Made by a program: the position numbers and the translations under genes
Origin: an uncultured Bacilli bacterium
GTDB lineage: Bacteria > Bacillota_I > Bacilli_A > RF39 > UBA660
DNA length: 8,081 nt
NCBI GenBank assembly: GCA_947631895.1
Contig: CANRMU010000039.1
Coordinates: 1-8,081, forward strand
Reading direction: 5' to 3'
Notes under the pieces: generated by a model
What the model was told of the DNA's origin: nothing
Seen by the model: the letters and a program-made list of their open reading frames with translations, nothing else
Database searches by the model: none
In this document: positions 5,838 through 8,081 of the stretch, piece by piece
How positions within the stretch are numbered: position 1 is the first letter of the stretch
Layout: the number at the start of each line of letters is the position of its first letter

Positions 5838-7436
5838 TTATTCAAAATTCCATTTAATTTGAATATCTCTAGTATTTGTTTCTTTATTTAAATTTCCAAT
5901 ATAAATTTTATCAACAAATTCATCAACAATAAATTTATTTAATTCAGTAAGAGTTTGATATTTACTAAATATTTTATCATTATTTTTAGAAGTTTCTTCT
6001 TTCATTTTATAATAAGCTATTTCACTATTTATAGATTTAATTTGATTACTATATTTATCTTCATTTTTGTTATAATCAGTTATTAAATCTTTAAATTGTT
6101 CATTTGTTATAATGCCATTAACTTTATCTTCATATAAATTTTTTAAATAGTTTCTAGTTTTAGATATTTCTTTTTCAATATTTTCTTTTTGTTTTTCTAA
6201 AGATTTTATTTTTTCTAAAAATCTATTTGCTTTATTTTTAGAATCAAGATTATTTAGTTCACTTTGATTATAATATTTTTTAATCTTTTCATTTATGGCT
6301 TCTAAAACTAGATTTTCTAAGATATCATATCTCATAGAAGATTTATTAATACAATCATCATATCCATCACGATTATTTGAACAAACTAAATATTCATGTT
6401 TTTTAGAGTTCTTTTTTCTCATATAATGTTTACATTCAAGACAAAATACTTTTCCTGAAAAAAGATGAACAATTCCATTTATTTTAACAGGTTTAGTTCT
6501 TTCTTTCATAGCTATTTGAACTTTATTAAATGTTTCTTCATCAATAATTGCTTCATGAGTATTTTCAATTTTTATCCATTCTTTTTGATTTTTCATTTTA
6601 ATTTTATGATTTTTATAACTAACTGTAGTTCTTTTACCTTGAATAAGATGTCCTAAATATAATTCATTTTTAAGAATGGTTTTAATGGCATTAGTATTCC
6701 ATTTTATTTCTTCTCTTGGTCTATTACTAATAATATTTAATTTGCTTCCTTTTAGATATTTATATAGGGAAGGACAAGGAATATTTTTACTATTTAAATA
6801 TTTTGCTATACCTGTAAATCCTAATCCTGTTAAATATAAATCAAATATATCTTTTACAATTACGGAAGCCTCTGGGTCAACAATTAATTTATTATTATCT
6901 TCTTTAGATATTTCATAACCAAATGAAGCAAAAGGTGAGATAAATTCGCCTTGTTTCATTTTAGCTTTGAAAGCACTTCTAATATTGTTAGATACATCTT
7001 CTAAATACCATTCATTGACAAGACCATTAATTTGTCTTGCTTTTTTATTGCCAGCATTAGCTGTATCAGCATTATCAGCAAGACTTATAAATCTAACACC
7101 CCATTCAATAAACTTATTATGTAAAAATTTTTCGATTACTTCCATATCTCTTGAAAATCTTGATTGACTTTTACATAATACCACATCAATTTTACCATTT
7201 TCACAATCTCTAATAAGTCTTTCAAATTCTGGTCGATAAGTTCCAGCTCCAGATAAATCTTCATCACAATATTCATCTACCAAAACAAATTCTGGTCTTT
7301 TATCAATTTCGGCCATAAGAAGATTTCTTTGATTTTTAATAGATTCACTATCATCATCTTTATTTAATTTGAATCTATCTTCATCAGATAATCTTTCATA
7401 AATACCAACTTTTAATATTTTTGTACTTTCATTCAT
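5838..7436 (-). CDS. Large serine recombinase (integrase of a mobile element)
   Basis: This 532-residue protein of the resolvase/invertase superfamily, large form, cuts and rejoins DNA through a serine-DNA link to integrate and excise an element. Counting from the ATG at 7436, the catalytic serine is Ser17 in YERLS. The DLSGAG...RPEF block and the KSQSRFSRD block supply the arginines of the active site. A 'recombinase' DNA-binding domain spans ~165-270. A zinc ribbon follows with Cys332-x2-Cys335, Cys352 and Cys362. A long charged coiled coil (~400-490) and a C-terminal beta segment ending IQIKWNFE complete the usual architecture. I chose ATG 7436 because GGAG (7446-7449) is 9 nt upstream; a TTG at 7451 in frame would overlap that site. 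The stop is ~140 bp from the broken ABC gene, as expected for an integrase at the edge of its element. Confidence 0.94.
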   Translation of the reverse strand: MNESTKILKVGIYERLSDEDRFKLNKDDDSESIKNQRNLLMAEIDKRPEFVLVDEYCDEDLSGAGTYRPEFERLIRDCENGKIDVVLCKSQSRFSRDMEVIEKFLHNKFIEWGVRFISLADNADTANAGNKKARQINGLVNEWYLEDVSNNIRSAFKAKMKQGEFISPFASFGYEISKEDNNKLIVDPEASVIVKDIFDLYLTGLGFTGIAKYLNSKNIPCPSLYKYLKGSKLNIISNRPREEIKWNTNAIKTILKNELYLGHLIQGKRTTVSYKNHKIKMKNQKEWIKIENTHEAIIDEETFNKVQIAMKERTKPVKINGIVHLFSGKVFCLECKHYMRKKNSKKHEYLVCSNNRDGYDDCINKSSMRYDILENLVLEAINEKIKKYYNQSELNNLDSKNKANRFLEKIKSLEKQKENIEKEISKTRNYLKNLYEDKVNGIITNEQFKDLITDYNKNEDKYSNQIKSINSEIAYYKMKEETSKNNDKIFSKYQTLTELNKFIVDEFVDKIYIGNLNKETNTRDIQIKWNFE

Positions 7437-7460
7437 AATTATTGACTCCAAAATTAACTT

Positions 7461-7586
7461 TTATTTAAAAGTAGTAGCATTAAACTCCATAAACATAATT
7501 ATTTTATATATTTTTTTATTAATAATTTTTTTTAATTTAGCATCAGTTAAATCATCATCAACAATATCAATGACATTGTAGTGCAT
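7461..7586 (-). CDS. Small protein (41 aa) directly upstream of the recombinase
   Basis: This short ORF has a strong ribosome site (AAAGGGG, 7594-7600, 7 nt before the ATG) and ends 24 bp before the recombinase ATG. The two are probably on one transcript. The product starts MHYNVIDIVDDDLTD and continues with a lysine/isoleucine-rich, probably helical stretch. It is acidic at the front and basic in the middle, with no cysteine, signal peptide or membrane helix. Small conserved ORFs in this position are, to my knowledge, common in Bacillota elements with serine recombinases, but I cannot name the family. A role in controlling recombinase expression or directionality is a guess from position. 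Confidence 0.6.
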   Translation of the reverse strand: MHYNVIDIVDDDLTDAKLKKIINKKIYKIIMFMEFNATTFK

Positions 7587-7690
7587 TTATTTACCCCTTT
7601 CTTGTTATTTAATAAATTGATATTCTTCTATAATATATTTTAATTTAATTTAAAATAGACTTGTTAAAAAATAGTTAATAAAAATGCCAT
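7587..7690 (-). promoter_or_regulatory. Leader region of the small ORF-recombinase pair
   Basis: This AT-rich gap must hold the promoter for the - strand pair, because terminators lie just beyond it. The best match is TTAACA (7662-7667) and TAAAAT (7637-7642) with a 19-bp spacer. That spacing is long and both boxes are imperfect, so the assignment is weak. No other gene is visible here. Confidence 0.25.
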
Positions 7691-7717
7691 GAAAAAAATA
7701 GGTGTATAAAACCTATT
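7691..7717 (-). terminator. Rho-independent terminator (- strand), distal
   Basis: AATAGGT (7697-7703) pairs with ACCTATT (7711-7717) around a 7-nt loop. On the - strand the stem runs straight into the T tract opposite the A run at 7692-7698. This is a good short terminator for transcripts from the helix-turn-helix gene. Confidence 0.7.
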
Positions 7718-7728
7718 ATTTGGATTAT

Positions 7729-7764
7729 AAAAAATAGTATCATTTAAACTTATTATACTATTTT
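7729..7764 (-). terminator. Rho-independent terminator (- strand), overlapping the HTH gene stop
   Basis: AAAATAGTAT (7731-7740) and ATACTATTTT (7755-7764) form a perfect 10-bp stem with a 14-nt loop. Six T residues on the - strand (opposite 7729-7734) end the descending arm. The stem includes part of the stop codon at 7763-7765. Confidence 0.6.
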
Positions 7765-8005
7765 AGTTATTTATCCTACCGACTAGATAATCCATAGATA
7801 CTTTATATTTCTTACATATTTGATAAGCAAATGCAGTAAGAATTAAAGTTTTACCAGTTTCGTATGCTGAAATAGTAGATGACGTAGTGGAAAGTTCATC
7901 AGCAAGAGTACGTAATGTAAGATTATTTTCTTCTCTTAATATTTTTATTTTAGCTCCAATTTCTTTTTTATTTAATTCTTTTAATTCATTAATATTTTTA
8001 TAATT
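7763..8005 (-). pseudogene. XRE/Cro-type helix-turn-helix regulator, 5' end missing
   Basis: The frame encodes a clear XRE-type DNA-binding domain: IGAKIKILREENNLTL, then TLADEL-STTSSTISAYETG as the two helices, and the common ending YKVSMDYLVGR. It ends TAA at 7763-7765. Reading upstream, the frame is open only to an in-frame TAG at 8021-8023, and no ATG, GTG or TTG lies between that stop and the domain. The gene is therefore either truncated or starts at an unusual ATT. A sequence resembling an insertion sequence end begins at about 8006, which would explain the loss. An intact copy could have been an element repressor. A sequencing error or a frameshifted upstream start remains possible. 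Confidence 0.7.
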
Positions 8006-8081
8006 AGAGTTGTTCGGAAACTAATTTAAAGCTTTATCAAAATTGTAGAAACTACAAAGTAATACGGCGAATTTTGCAAAA
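8006..8081. mobile_element. Possible insertion sequence end (partial, runs off window)
   Basis: On the + strand the segment starts AGAGTTGTTCGGAAACTAA, which resembles the terminal repeats of some DDE insertion sequences (GAG-N2-TGTTCGGAAA-like ends). It also holds a perfect hairpin TTGTAG-AAA-CTACAA (8043-8057). The start coincides with where the helix-turn-helix gene loses its 5' part. No transposase is visible, so this is a pattern-based guess. A 19-codon open stretch on the - strand ends at the TAG at 8021-8023 and enters from beyond the window, but it shows no recognisable motif. Confidence 0.3.

Noticed and set aside
6465..7167. Three + strand open frames opposite the recombinase
   Set aside because: All are antisense to conserved recombinase domains, lack ribosome sites and show no recognisable motif.
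7437..7451. TTG at 7451 as start of the recombinase
   Set aside because: It overlaps the GGAG ribosome site that serves the ATG at 7436.
1..8081. Alternative genetic code with TGA as tryptophan, considered because of the low GC content and TAA-only stops
   Set aside because: All genes read fully with the standard code and tryptophan is encoded by TGG; nothing requires TGA recoding.

Overview
The window is very AT-rich and its genes read cleanly with the standard code. Tryptophan is TGG, no in-frame TGA is needed, and every stop I can assign is TAA. Strong GGAGG-type ribosome binding sites, short lipobox signals and the protein families point to a low-GC Bacillota-like bacterium (Clostridia, Erysipelotrichia or a related gut lineage). 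I cannot name the species.

Left part (1-2556, + strand): a copper-handling operon. It holds the C-terminal ~600 residues of a CopA-type Cu(I) P1B-ATPase whose N-terminus lies off the window, a 76-residue CopZ-like chaperone, and a lipoprotein with an FtrD-like DUF2318 cysteine domain. The genes are 2 bp apart and each start has its own Shine-Dalgarno, so they are probably co-transcribed. Together they suggest cytosolic capture, export and extracytoplasmic handling of a metal, most likely copper.

Middle (2557-4570): a Fic-domain protein with its own promoter, which sits inside a symmetric array of four 8-bp repeats. A flavin reductase-like FMN-binding protein follows, preceded by a 7-bp inverted repeat. 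A cluster of hairpins, the last apparently a bidirectional terminator, separates these + strand genes from the - strand genes to the right.

Right part (4560-8081, - strand): an SsuC/TauC-type ABC permease and, upstream of it, an ATPase gene that has lost everything before Walker B. The break falls at the ABC signature and faces a large serine recombinase gene about 150 bp away. The simplest reading is that an integrative element inserted into the ATPase gene and runs rightward out of the window. Inside the element are the recombinase, a 41-residue ORF just upstream of it, tandem terminators, and an XRE-type helix-turn-helix gene that lacks a start. The last ~75 bp may be the end of an insertion sequence that removed that gene's 5' end.

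The most original observations are the four-site array at the fic promoter, the CopA-CopZ-DUF2318 lipoprotein arrangement, and the interrupted ABC ATPase with its predicted missing half beyond the window. I see no CRISPR array, rRNA or tRNA.
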